Positions 32,668 through 41,023 of a stretch of DNA of 64,000 bases are shown here, one piece after another. Each line of letters starts with the position of its first letter. Within the stretch, counting starts at the first letter, position 1. Source of the stretch: Candidatus Rubneribacter avistercoris (GTDB lineage: Bacteria; Actinomycetota; Coriobacteriia; Coriobacteriales; Eggerthellaceae). The DNA is taken from positions 1-64,000 of the forward strand of contig DXCU01000075.1 of the NCBI GenBank assembly GCA_019115845.1, read 5' to 3'. Position numbers and translations under genes: made by a program. The notes under the pieces are model-generated. The model made no database searches, had not been told where the DNA came from, and worked only from the letters and a program-made list of their open reading frames with translations.

Positions 32668-34053
32668 ATGACCGAGAACGCACCGCATCGCCTGTACCTG
32701 CGCGAGGACCAGATACCTGCGCGGTGGTACAACCTGCGCGCCGACATGCCGGAGAAGCCCGACCCCATCCGCCTGCCGAACGGCCAGGTGGCGCAGCATG
32801 ATGACCTGGCGCCCGTGTTCTGCGACGAGCTGGTGCGCCAAGAGCTTGACGACGATGCGGCGTACTTCGACATTCCCGAGCCGGTGCTGGAGATGTACCG
32901 CATCTACCGCCCCTCGCCGCTGTGCCGCGCCTACAACCTGGAGCGCGCCTTGGGCACGCCCGCGAAGATCTACTACAAGTTCGAGGGCAACAACACCTCC
33001 GGCTCGCACAAGCTGAACTCGGCCGTCGCCCAGGCGTACTACGCCAAGGCGCAGGACCTTGCCGGCATCACCACCGAGACGGGCGCGGGCCAGTGGGGCA
33101 CGGCGCTTGCGGAGGCGTCGGCGCATTTCGGGTTGAACCTGGACGTGTTCATGGTGAAGTGCTCCTACGAGCAGAAGCCTTTCCGCCGCAACATCATGGA
33201 GACGTTCAACGCCAACGTCACGCCCTCGCCGTCCGCCACGACCGAGATCGGCCGCAGGATGCTGGCCGAGCATCCCGACTCCACAGGGTCGCTTGGCACC
33301 GCCATCTCCGAGGCGGTGGAGCGCGCGCTCAACGTGCCCGGCAACAAGGGCCGCTACGCGCTGGGGTCGGTGCTCAACCAGGTGGCGCTGCACCAGTCGG
33401 TCATCGGGCTTGAGAGCTACACGGCCTTCGAGGAGCTGGGGGAGTACCCCGACATCGTCATCGGCTGCGCGGGCGGCGGGTCGAACCTGGCCGGCCTCAT
33501 CGCACCGTTCATGCGCGACAAGCTGACGGGGGCGCGCTTGGGCACGCGCTTTATGGCCGTGGAGCCCGCCAGCTGCCCGAGCCTCACGCGCGGGCGCTAC
33601 GCCTACGACTTCGCCGACACGGGCCGCACCTGCCCGCTTGTGAAGATGTACACGCTGGGCAACGGCTTTCTGCCAAGTCCCGACCACGCCGGCGGCCTGC
33701 GCTACCACGGCATGAGCCCCATCGTGTCCAAGCTCAAGCACGACGGTTGCTTGGAGGCGGTGGCCGTGCGCCAAACCGACGTGTTCGCGGCGGCCGTGGA
33801 GTTCGCGCGTCTGGAGACCATCCTGCCCGCGCCCGAGAGCGCGCACGCCATCTTCCAGGCCATGGAGGAAGCGCGTCGCTGCGCGCGGACGGGCGAGGCC
33901 AAGACCATTCTCTTCGGCCTCACGGGCACGGGTTACTTCGACATGAAAGCCTACGACGCGTTCAACCGCGGCGAGATGCGCGACCACGTGCCCACCGACG
34001 AGGAGCTTGAAGCGGGCTTCGCCACCATCCCGCGCATCGAGGGCGTGCAGTAG
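32668..34053 (+). CDS. trpB: Tryptophan synthase beta chain, TrpB2 type
   Basis: A 461-residue PLP enzyme. The cofactor lysine lies in GNNTSGSHKLNSAVAQAYYA, and the phosphate-binding glycine loop is GCAGGGSNLAGL. The long N-terminal region (YNLRADMPEKPDP, RPSPLCRAYNLERALGTPAKIYYKFEG) is typical of TrpB2, which is longer than TrpB1 and often works without TrpA. It converts indole and serine to tryptophan, possibly salvaging indole, since no trpA or other trp gene is in view. The ATG at 32668 has an AAGGAAAGGGA site. Expression is controlled by the attenuator just upstream. Confidence 0.9.
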   Translation: MTENAPHRLYLREDQIPARWYNLRADMPEKPDPIRLPNGQVAQHDDLAPVFCDELVRQELDDDAAYFDIPEPVLEMYRIYRPSPLCRAYNLERALGTPAKIYYKFEGNNTSGSHKLNSAVAQAYYAKAQDLAGITTETGAGQWGTALAEASAHFGLNLDVFMVKCSYEQKPFRRNIMETFNANVTPSPSATTEIGRRMLAEHPDSTGSLGTAISEAVERALNVPGNKGRYALGSVLNQVALHQSVIGLESYTAFEELGEYPDIVIGCAGGGSNLAGLIAPFMRDKLTGARLGTRFMAVEPASCPSLTRGRYAYDFADTGRTCPLVKMYTLGNGFLPSPDHAGGLRYHGMSPIVSKLKHDGCLEAVAVRQTDVFAAAVEFARLETILPAPESAHAIFQAMEEARRCARTGEAKTILFGLTGTGYFDMKAYDAFNRGEMRDHVPTDEELEAGFATIPRIEGVQ

Positions 34054-34244
34054 GAAGGCGGCCGGGGCGCGGGCCGCTCGGGGCGCGGCCGGCGCCTTCG
34101 GGGCCGATGCGGGGCAGGGTGACGGCCGGGCCGCGGGATGTCCTGGCCGGCGCGGCGGGTGCTTGCGCGAAGGTGCCGCCGTCCGCGCCCGCCACACGCC
34201 CGATGGATATTATTTGGACGAGGGAATCCGCCCGGACAATCCTC

Positions 34245-34250
34245 TATAAT
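34245..34250 (+). promoter_or_regulatory. -10 box (TATAAT) before the small membrane protein gene
   Basis: A consensus TATAAT lies 27 bp upstream of the GTG start at 34277. No good -35 is found at normal spacing. The 34054-34244 gap before it is GC-rich and shows nothing else. Confidence 0.45.
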
Positions 34251-34276
34251 CGTGTCCGACGCGAAAGGACGGTTCC

Positions 34277-34624
34277 GTGGCTGCTGGCGATACCAAGTTC
34301 TCCCATATAACGGTGAACGCCGACGACGATGACGACGTGGTGATCCAAGCCGGCGCCCGCCCGGCGCGCCCCGCCGCCGATCCTGCGCCGCGCGCTCCGG
34401 AAGCCGCCCCGGCCCCGGAGGCGCCCGCCGCGCCCGAGCGGTCTGCGGCCGCGCCCGCGGACGCGGCCACCGCCTCCCGTCCGCGCGACAAGAAAGGCTA
34501 CCGTCCGACGACCGCCGACGACCTGAAGGCCGAGCCCATGTCGACGATGCAGAAGGCCATCATCGTGCTCGCGCTCGTCGGCATAGCGGCGTTTGTCGCC
34601 TACTACCTGTTCTTCATGCGCTAG
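34277..34624 (+). CDS. Small membrane-anchored protein of unknown function
   Basis: A 115-residue protein not recognised as any family. It begins with an acidic stretch (VNADDDDDVVIQ), then a Pro/Ala-rich disordered segment (about residues 28-70), and ends with one membrane helix (KAIIVLALVGIAAFVAYYLFF, about 92-113) and almost no tail. It would be a C-tail-anchored cytoplasmic protein. The GTG start follows GAAAGGA. The next gene, 33 bp on, is also a single-span protein, so they may work together. Confidence 0.7.
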   Translation: MAAGDTKFSHITVNADDDDDVVIQAGARPARPAADPAPRAPEAAPAPEAPAAPERSAAAPADAATASRPRDKKGYRPTTADDLKAEPMSTMQKAIIVLALVGIAAFVAYYLFFMR

Positions 34625-34657
34625 CCGCAGGCCGGCGCCCAAAAGGAAGGTGCTCCG

Positions 34658-35797
34658 ATGCCCAAACATGCCTCAAACGAACCACGCGGCGCTTCAAGCG
34701 GCAAGAACGATTTCGACTCCGACGAGCGCATCGGCCTGACAGAGGCTTTCCCCGCCGTGCAGCCCTCCGACCCCAAGGCCGGGGAGGACGGGCGCATCGG
34801 GCTCACGGAGGCCTTCGCCCCCGTGGCGGCCGGCGAAGGGGCCCACGCCGGAGGGTTCAGCTACCAGGGCGACAACGACGACGAGTACCCCGACGCCTTC
34901 GAGAGCCTCGAGCCGGTGGAGGCGCCGCCGCTGCTGTTCGACGACGCTCCCGCTCCCGAGCCCAAGCGGACCCGGGGTCGCCACGGCAAGGAGCGCAAGC
35001 CTCCCGTTCCGCCGCATCAGCGCAAGTCCCGCCGGATGCGCAAGATACTCATAGCCATCGTGGTGCTGCTCGTGCTGCTCATCGGCGCCTTGGGGTACTT
35101 CGTCTGGCAGTGGTTCCAGGAAAGCCAGCTGGTGGCCGCTCAGCAGGCCCAGGAGCAGCAAAGCTCGCAGGAGGTGGGTTCGCTGCAGCAGGACCAGAGC
35201 GAGACCAAGGACGCCAGCACCACCGTGTCCAAGAAGACCGAGGCCCCCTCGCTCACGTCCCTTCTGGGCATGACCAAGGACCAGGCCATCGAGTCGCTCA
35301 AGCGCGGGGCGACCGAGACCAGCTCCAAGGAGGTCAACGAGGAGGGCAACCCCGTCAAGACGAACGTGACGGTGGCCCTGACTGACGAGCCCGCCGACAC
35401 GCGCTCGGGCACTCCCACGGTGTATCTGGGCCTGAGCGAAGAGGGCGCGGTGGTGCAGGCGGGCTATTCGGCCGCCACCGCGTCATTGGGCTATGGCTCG
35501 CTCAGCTTCGTGGATGCGGTGCAAAACGAGCGCATTGTGGAGAAGACCCTGCAGGAGGCGGGCGTCAGCGTGGCCGAGGGTTCGGTGGAGCTTCCCGCCG
35601 ACAAGTCGGAGTACTCCGAGTACGCCAGCGACGGCACCACGCTTGTGAAGGAGAGCTGTTCGTTCTCCGGCACGGTGGAGTTCAACGGGGCGCCGCACGA
35701 GTGGTCCTCGGTGTTGCTCTACGACTACGCCACGGCCAACACCTCCGGCAACCTGGCCGACACCGTTCGCATCATTTACGTCTACGTGAACGCGTAG
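34658..35797 (+). CDS. Single-span membrane protein with a large outer domain, function unknown
   Basis: A 379-residue protein. About residues 1-127 are cytoplasmic and acidic and include a repeated RIGLTEAF motif (twice, about 21 residues apart), ending in a basic RKSRRMRK stretch. A membrane helix follows (ILIAIVVLLVLLIGALGYFVW, about 129-149). Then come a coiled Gln/Glu-rich linker and an outer domain of about 170 residues (SLLGMTKDQAIESLKRG, reminiscent of but not matching PASTA repeats). No family was recognised. It has a good AAGGAAGG site. Confidence 0.7.
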   Translation: MPKHASNEPRGASSGKNDFDSDERIGLTEAFPAVQPSDPKAGEDGRIGLTEAFAPVAAGEGAHAGGFSYQGDNDDEYPDAFESLEPVEAPPLLFDDAPAPEPKRTRGRHGKERKPPVPPHQRKSRRMRKILIAIVVLLVLLIGALGYFVWQWFQESQLVAAQQAQEQQSSQEVGSLQQDQSETKDASTTVSKKTEAPSLTSLLGMTKDQAIESLKRGATETSSKEVNEEGNPVKTNVTVALTDEPADTRSGTPTVYLGLSEEGAVVQAGYSAATASLGYGSLSFVDAVQNERIVEKTLQEAGVSVAEGSVELPADKSEYSEYASDGTTLVKESCSFSGTVEFNGAPHEWSSVLLYDYATANTSGNLADTVRIIYVYVNA

Positions 35798-35803
35798 AGC
35801 CGC

Positions 35804-35890
35804 GGGCGCCGACCGTCGGTCCGGTCGGCGCCCGATCTCGCGAAGGGCCCGCCTCTCCCGTGCATGCGCCGGAGAGGCGGGCCCTTCGCG
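35804..35890. terminator. Double bidirectional terminator
   Basis: The first hairpin is GGGCGCCGACCG (35804-35815) with CGGTCGGCGCCC (35822-35833). The second is a perfect 20-bp stem (35839-35858 with 35871-35890; CGCGAAGGGCCCGCCTCTCC). It separates two convergent genes. Confidence 0.75.
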
Positions 35891-35925
35891 TTGGAACGCC
35901 TTCGAACGGAAGGGGGCGAATCCCC

Positions 35926-36336
35926 TTACTCCTCCTCCGCCTGCCGCGCCGCTTGCACGTGCTCGATGGAGATGGTGGGGATGCGCACGAACATGAGGTA
36001 GATCAGGAACAGGGCGACGCAGCCCAAGATCACCCACACCACGGGCTTCTGCACGATGAGCGCGCTTGCGCCCATGACCAGAAACGACACGGTGAGGATG
36101 CGCACCTTGGTGGAAGCTGGAATACCGCCTGCTTGTTTGAACGCCTCCACGTAGGTCTTGTACACCTTGGTGGAGACGATCCAGGCATGGCAGCGCGGCG
36201 AGGACTTCGCGAACAGGAAGGTCGCCAGAAGCAGGAGGGGAGTGGTGGGCAGCACCGGCACGAACACGCCGACGCACCCGAGGATGCAGGCGATCCAGGC
36301 GCCGATGAGCATGAGGGTGCGGATTGCGCGGTTCAT
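35926..36336 (-). CDS. DUF454 (YbaN-like) inner-membrane protein
   Basis: A 136-residue membrane protein with the DUF454 pattern LGCVGVFVPVLPTTPLLLLATFLFAKSSPR at the start, then a pair of membrane helices near residues 75-110. It starts at the ATG at 36336 with an AAGGA site. The family is widespread and its role is not established. It is convergent with the previous gene and has no clear operon partner. Confidence 0.82.
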   Translation of the reverse strand: MNRAIRTLMLIGAWIACILGCVGVFVPVLPTTPLLLLATFLFAKSSPRCHAWIVSTKVYKTYVEAFKQAGGIPASTKVRILTVSFLVMGASALIVQKPVVWVILGCVALFLIYLMFVRIPTISIEHVQAARQAEEE

Positions 36337-36503
36337 GGGGCGTCCTTCCGGTTGTTGTGCGTTTGGGGCAGTATAGCAGACGCCCATCGTGCTCGCGCGG
36401 CAAAACCGCCCCCGTGCGCCAGATGGAGGGGTTATCCCTTTTCCTGCCAAATCGCTGCTGCCGCGGGCTTGTGCCGGCGGCAGGCCCGACAGGGGGAGGT
36501 CCC

Positions 36504-36661
36504 TTCCGCTGTTAAACCAGGATTGACATAGGCCAGGCCGGTTCGCCGGGCAAAACCCTACCCGTCAGGCGGGGAGGGCCTTGCCCGGCGCCCGACCAGG
36601 GAAGGCTCGGTTCGAGATTCGGCAAACACCGGTTCGTGCCAACGGTGGTTTAACAGCGGAA
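36504..36661. repeat. 16-bp inverted repeat enclosing a structured non-coding segment
   Basis: TTCCGCTGTTAAACCA (36504-36519) and TGGTTTAACAGCGGAA (36646-36661) are perfect inverted copies 126 bp apart. Inside is a further nested hairpin: CGCCGGGCAA (36545-36554) with TTGCCCGGCG, and within that CCCG/CGGG. The segment lies in an 867-bp gene-free gap (36337-37203). Confidence 0.7.
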
Positions 36662-36673
36662 AGCCCCTCCGGT

Positions 36674-36823
36674 GGCGAGAAATCACCGAAGTCGGAAGAT
36701 TTCAGGGAGCGCGGGCGGCCCTGGGAGCCTCTTTCGGATGGCGGATCTCTTCCGATCAGGCGTTTTGCTCATGCGGCGGCGGGTGGTGACGGAAGGGCTT
36801 TCCGACTTCGGTGAATTCTCGCC
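36674..36823. repeat. 24-bp inverted repeat in the same gene-free gap
   Basis: Arms at 36674-36697 (GGCGAGAAATCACCGAAGTC...) and 36800-36823 (its reverse complement with one mismatch) enclose 102 bp. It starts 12 bp after the previous repeat unit, so two imperfectly similar hairpin units stand side by side. The rest of the gap up to 37110 is GC-rich with nothing recognisable. Confidence 0.7.
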
Positions 36824-37110
36824 ATGCGGCTCGTCGCCCGCCGTTCTCGCCGCAGCGCCGCAACGCCCTGCCGCCCGCAGCCGCCCTTCGCGCCGCGCCG
36901 CGGCCGTCGCCATCCTTTTCGCGCCCGCATGCCGCGCCCGCGACGCCGTTCCCTGCGGTAGGTTGAATTTCAAGATGCAACAGCGTTGCGTTCGACCTTG
37001 CAGCGACGAAGTCCGCAGGCCCCTGCGCGCCGCTTGGCACCGCGGGGGTTTGCGTCCGGGAGCAGGGCGTGGTACCATCGGACCGACCGGACAAATAGCC
37101 TGGTTTTTCT

Positions 37111-37136
37111 CGAAGGATGCCTGCGGGCATCCTTCG
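37111..37136. terminator. Hairpin upstream of the surface operon
   Basis: CGAAGGATGCC (37111-37121) pairs with GGCATCCTTCG (37126-37136), followed by TTCGTTT. It lies 67 bp before the signal peptidase start, so it may be a terminator for transcription arriving from upstream or a leader element. Confidence 0.5.
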
Positions 37137-37203
37137 TTCGTTTAAGGGGAAGATGAGCAAAGGGTAGTCTTTGGGAGCCTTTCCCGATCGGAGGAGGAGG
37201 GCC

Positions 37204-37818
37204 GTGCAGGCAGACAGCGGACATGCGGATGCCGTGAGGATTGTCATCCGGGAGGGCAAGCCGCCTTTTGCGGCGCGGGCGCTCCACGGGGTGGCGGCCT
37301 TGCTGTGCCTGGCCATGCTGGCGGCGCTGTGCCTTCTGGCCGTGCCGCGGCTCTTTGGGGTGCACGAGTTCAACGTCACCTCCTCTTCCATGTCGCCGGC
37401 CTACCCGGTGGGATCGCTCGTGTTCGCCGTGCCCGTTGATCCGGCTTCCGTTCGACCGGGCGAGGTGGTGTCGTTCGTCATGAACGAAGACTTGGACGTG
37501 GCCACCCACCGCGTGGTGGAGAACGACTACCAAAACGGCCGTCTTGTGACCAAGGGGGATGCCAACGCCAACCGCGATGACCCCATTCTGTACGAGAACG
37601 TGGTGGGCGTGGTGCGCTTCTCCGTTCCGATGGCGGGCGGCGTGATCGACAAGCTGTCGAACGACCAGGCGGGACGCATGGCCGCTGCGGGCGCGGCCGT
37701 GTGCCTGGTGGTTTTGGTGGTTTGCCTGGAGGTTGCGGCGGGGCTGCTCTCCCGCAGGCAGCCGACCGTCTCCGTCGCGTCCGCCGACGGCCTTGCGCCG
37801 AAAGGGGGCCTGCGATGA
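37204..37818 (+). CDS. SipW-type signal peptidase I
   Basis: A 204-residue membrane enzyme with a membrane segment at each end (about residues 28-50 and 160-185). The catalytic serine is in NVTSSSMSPAYPVGS (Ser62), and the second catalytic residue is a histidine in ATHRVVEND (His102), the Ser-His pair of the ER/archaeal/SipW class rather than Ser-Lys. The GTG at 37204 follows GGAGGAGGAGG. It overlaps the next gene by four bases. SipW-type enzymes cut a small set of substrates, and the next three genes encode proteins with matching signals. Confidence 0.88.
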   Translation: MQADSGHADAVRIVIREGKPPFAARALHGVAALLCLAMLAALCLLAVPRLFGVHEFNVTSSSMSPAYPVGSLVFAVPVDPASVRPGEVVSFVMNEDLDVATHRVVENDYQNGRLVTKGDANANRDDPILYENVVGVVRFSVPMAGGVIDKLSNDQAGRMAAAGAAVCLVVLVVCLEVAAGLLSRRQPTVSVASADGLAPKGGLR

Positions 37819-38468
37819 TGGGCGGCCTTCGGAAGTCCGCGCCTGCGGCGTGCGCGGCCGTGGCGGCGTGCGCCGTTGCGGCGGCCCTATGCCTGCTGCT
37901 CGCCGTGCTGGCGCCCCTTCCGGGCACGGCGGCGTTCACCTCGGCCACCGCGAACAGCGAGCCGAACGCCTTCACGCTGGGCAGCGTGAAGATACGCCTG
38001 GTGGAAAACGACGTGCCGGCCGAAGGCGCCGAAGCCGACGTCCCCTTTGGCGAGGATGCCAAGAAGGTCCAGGTGGAATGCATCGGGCGCAACCCGGCGG
38101 TGGTGCGCGCGTACCTGTATCCGGACGTGGCGGAAACGGACGGCACGAGGATGTGGGCCGCGCAGGATTGGTCGGAGCCGCAGGACGGCCGCATGAGCCT
38201 GGGTCCCGTGACGCTGCACTTGGCGCAGGGCTGGGAGCAAAGCTGGACCTATCGCGACGGCGCCTTCTACTACCGAAAGGTCCTGCAGCCCGGGCAGACG
38301 ACTGAGCCGCTGCTTGCCGGGGTCACCCTGGCGGACGGCGTGGACGCGGCCGCCTTGGGCGGGGTGGGGGTGGCGGTTGCGGCCGAGGCCGTGCAGGCCA
38401 GCCCCAGCGAGGCACCGGCGACGTGGGGCTGCACGGTCGGCGACGACGGCAGCGTGGAGGTGGGCTGA
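37815..38468 (+). CDS. SipW-type exported surface protein, TasA/camelysin-like N-terminus
   Basis: A 217-residue protein. A long hydrophobic signal (AAVAACAVAAALCLLLAVLAPLPGTAAFTS) leads into SATANSEPNAFTLGSVKIRLVE, the A-[FY]-x-[SD]-x-[AT]...N-x-F-x-[VL]-G start typical of SipW substrates that build surface fibres. No cell-wall sorting signal is present. It may polymerise or be a minor component. It overlaps the signal peptidase gene by ATGA and is followed by the next substrate gene after 132 bp. Confidence 0.78.
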   Translation: MMGGLRKSAPAACAAVAACAVAAALCLLLAVLAPLPGTAAFTSATANSEPNAFTLGSVKIRLVENDVPAEGAEADVPFGEDAKKVQVECIGRNPAVVRAYLYPDVAETDGTRMWAAQDWSEPQDGRMSLGPVTLHLAQGWEQSWTYRDGAFYYRKVLQPGQTTEPLLAGVTLADGVDAAALGGVGVAVAAEAVQASPSEAPATWGCTVGDDGSVEVG

Positions 38469-38600
38469 ATGGCTCGCTTCGCGCCACGTATACGGCCTTC
38501 GGTGTCGCGCCGGCGGCGCTCCGGACGGGGGCGCGACCGCCCGCCGTAGCAGTGTGCGCACAGGATGCAGGGGTCACTGATGAAAAAGAAGGAGGAACCC

Positions 38601-39512
38601 ATGGAAAACCAAAGGCAAGACCCGGTCATCGTGGTGGAGAGGACCGAGCGCAAGCGCAGCAAGGGCCTGATGGCGGGCGTGCTGGGCGCAGCCCTGGTGG
38701 CGGCGCTCGGCGTGGGCGGCACGCTCGCGTACCTGACCTACACCACCAATCAGGAAAAGAACAGCTTCACATCCAACCCCAACATCACGGCCGATTTGCT
38801 GGAGCCTGAGTGGACGGCGGGCGCAGCCGAGGGGGATGCGAAAGACGCCCCGGATGGCTCGAAGATGCCTCTGGAGGCCGACAACATGATCCCCGGCAGC
38901 GAGGTGGCCAAGAACCCGTTCGTGGTGAACACCTCCGTCAACGGGGCGAAGGCGTGGGCCGGCATCAAGCTGCAGTTCGAGAAATGGAACGGTTCGGGCT
39001 ACGTCGCTATGACCGATGATGAGATGGGCAAGGTGCTTAAGGTGTACTCGCTGTACGCCACAGGCAAGAATGCGGATGCTGGCATCGTGTCGGCGGACGG
39101 CTGGACGGAGAGTACCGGCGATGCCGCAGATGGTGCGAGATACTTCTACTACGCCACTGCGCTCGAGGCGGAGACGGCGGATGAATTTACGGGCGAAAAC
39201 GATACCGATGCCTACCGCAACATCCCCGCAACCAAGCGCACCGTGGCGCTCTTCGACAAGGTGAAGTTCCTTGAGACCGCCACGCAGGCCGACATCGACG
39301 CCTTGAATGACGCTCTCAATCCGGGCGACGCGGTGGACGATCCGAGCTGGCGCGTGACAGTGACGGGCGCGATCATCGGCGCCACGGGCGCCGCGAGCGA
39401 GACGGCCGCCACTTTCGTCACTGAGACGGCCGGCGTGTCGTGGAAAGGCGTCCTTGACGCCGCAGCGGCTCCGGCCGCAGGCACGGGCGTCAGGACCCTG
39501 GTTGTTCCGTAA
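38601..39512 (+). CDS. SipW-type exported surface protein (fibre subunit candidate)
   Basis: A 303-residue protein with a signal (GLMAGVLGAALVAALGVGGTLAYLT) followed by YTTNQEKNSFTSNPNITADLLEPEW, the TasA/camelysin-type start. The body is beta-rich, Thr/Ala-rich and has no cysteine. The start at 38601 is chosen because AAGGAGGAACCC precedes it; an ATG at 38580 is also possible. This is the largest SipW-type substrate here and the likeliest main subunit, by analogy with TasA. Confidence 0.78.
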   Translation: MENQRQDPVIVVERTERKRSKGLMAGVLGAALVAALGVGGTLAYLTYTTNQEKNSFTSNPNITADLLEPEWTAGAAEGDAKDAPDGSKMPLEADNMIPGSEVAKNPFVVNTSVNGAKAWAGIKLQFEKWNGSGYVAMTDDEMGKVLKVYSLYATGKNADAGIVSADGWTESTGDAADGARYFYYATALEAETADEFTGENDTDAYRNIPATKRTVALFDKVKFLETATQADIDALNDALNPGDAVDDPSWRVTVTGAIIGATGAASETAATFVTETAGVSWKGVLDAAAAPAAGTGVRTLVVP

Positions 39513-39524
39513 GGCGCTCATCGC

Positions 39525-40241
39525 GTGGCCCGGGTGTACGACATAGCCCTTGAACGCCCCGTCCGGGGAAGGCGCGTGGTGCTCGCGGCGGCTGCTGCTG
39601 CCGTCGCGCTCGCCTGCGTCCTCCCCGGGATTGCGGGCACGCAGGCCTACTACGGGGCCAATGATCGCGACACGCACGTGTTCGTGCTGCCCGACGTGCG
39701 CATATCGCTCACCGAGCAGTGGGACGTCCAGGACGGCCTGGGCCTTGCCCCCGGCACCACCGTGGTCAAACGGCCGGTGGTGGCCAACGACGCGTCGCCG
39801 TGCTACGTGCGCGTCGTCGTGCGGCTTGCGGACGCGAACGGCGAGGCCCTGTCTCCCGACGCCTGCCCCGAGCGCTACCGGGCCATCATGGGAACGCTTT
39901 GGAGCGACCCTGCCGACCGCATGGAGGCGGGGCGGCCCTACTCCGCAAGCGAGCTGGCATCCCTGGAGGGCGTCGGCCAACTTTACGACGCCGAGTCCTT
40001 CCGCGAGCCGTACTACGACGCGTCCGTGGGCGGGCTTGTGTTCGAGCACGAGGGCGTGCTGGGCGCAGGGGAGTCGTGCGAGCTGTTCGCGAAGGTGTGC
40101 GTCCCGTCCGACTACACGGTACATGACATGGCCCTGATGGGCGACTACGTGCTGGGCATCCAGGCGCAGGCTATCCAAGCCGCCGGATTTAAGGACCAGC
40201 AGTCGGCCATGGAGGCCCTGTCCAAGGAAGGATTGCTATGA
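39525..40241 (+). CDS. SipW-type exported surface protein
   Basis: A 238-residue protein with a signal (RRVVLAAAAAAVALACVLPGIAGTQAYYGANDRDTHVFVLPDV) matching SipW-type processing. The body has paired cysteines (about residues 92-110 and 178-190). It begins with a GTG at 39525, 12 bp after the previous stop, with only a weak ribosome site. It overlaps the next gene by ATGA, so it is co-translated with the anchored protein. Confidence 0.72.
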   Translation: MARVYDIALERPVRGRRVVLAAAAAAVALACVLPGIAGTQAYYGANDRDTHVFVLPDVRISLTEQWDVQDGLGLAPGTTVVKRPVVANDASPCYVRVVVRLADANGEALSPDACPERYRAIMGTLWSDPADRMEAGRPYSASELASLEGVGQLYDAESFREPYYDASVGGLVFEHEGVLGAGESCELFAKVCVPSDYTVHDMALMGDYVLGIQAQAIQAAGFKDQQSAMEALSKEGLL

Positions 40242-41023
40242 GGGCCTCGCGTGCGAAAAGGACGCTGGCGACCGCCGCGGCCGCGCTGTTCGCGGCAGGG
40301 GCGATCTGCCTGGTTGCCGGGGGCGCCGCGCTGGCCTCGCCGTCGGCGGCAGAGGGCGCCGGGGACTATTTCGACGGGCGCCTTGTGCAGAAATGGGGGC
40401 AGGAAGGGCCCGTGCCCGCCTATCCGGGCATGACCGTGGAGCGCGACGCCCGGGCGGTGAACGAAGGGAGTGCGGTCATGGCGGCCCGCATGCGGTTCGA
40501 GAAATCGTGGGGCAGCCTGGAGGACGGCGCGTGGACCGCCTGCGACGACGGGTCGCTGGACGAGTCGCTCATAGAGGTGGAGCTGCCCGAGGGCAGCGGC
40601 TGGGTGGACGGCGGCGACGGCTGGTACTACTACGAGCGTCCCGTCAATCCCGGCGAGAGCACAAACGCGTTCATATCCACCTGCTCCATATCCGAGCACG
40701 TGGGCGAGGACGCGCACGTGGGCGAGGCCAGCGCGTACTCGGGCAAGGCGGCCCGGGTGGACGTCTACCTTGAATGCGCCCAGGCGTTCCAAGAATCTGC
40801 GGACGGGCCGGCAGAGAGCGCGTCTGCAGGCGGCGAGCAGGTGGTGCACAGGCTTCTCCGGTCGGTGACGGCCGCGTTCGCCCCCAAGACGGGCGACGGC
40901 GCGCTTGCGGGCTTCGCCCTGTGCGCCGCCGCATGCGCGCTGACGGCGGTTTCGGTCATCCTGCTTGCCTTGGCCCTGCGCCGCGGAAAAGACGACGACT
41001 CCCCAAGGACGGTGTCCTTATGA
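40238..41023 (+). CDS. Cell-surface protein with a sortase-type anchor (APKTG variant)
   Basis: A 261-residue protein with an N-terminal signal ending near residue 35 (GAALASPSAAEGAGDYF). The C-terminus has AFAPKTGDGAL, a membrane helix and a basic tail (ALRRGKDDD), the layout of a sortase sorting signal but with APKTG in place of LPXTG. It could attach the SipW-processed proteins to the wall. It overlaps its neighbours by four bases on both sides (ATGA and TTATGA). No sortase gene is in the window. Confidence 0.8.
   Translation: MRASRAKRTLATAAAALFAAGAICLVAGGAALASPSAAEGAGDYFDGRLVQKWGQEGPVPAYPGMTVERDARAVNEGSAVMAARMRFEKSWGSLEDGAWTACDDGSLDESLIEVELPEGSGWVDGGDGWYYYERPVNPGESTNAFISTCSISEHVGEDAHVGEASAYSGKAARVDVYLECAQAFQESADGPAESASAGGEQVVHRLLRSVTAAFAPKTGDGALAGFALCAAACALTAVSVILLALALRRGKDDDSPRTVSL

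Noticed and set aside
36504-36823. Cyclic-di-GMP or other known riboswitch
   Set aside because: The GGCAAAACC segment looks slightly like a GEMM core, but the conserved tetraloop and receptor are missing, so no known class is claimed.
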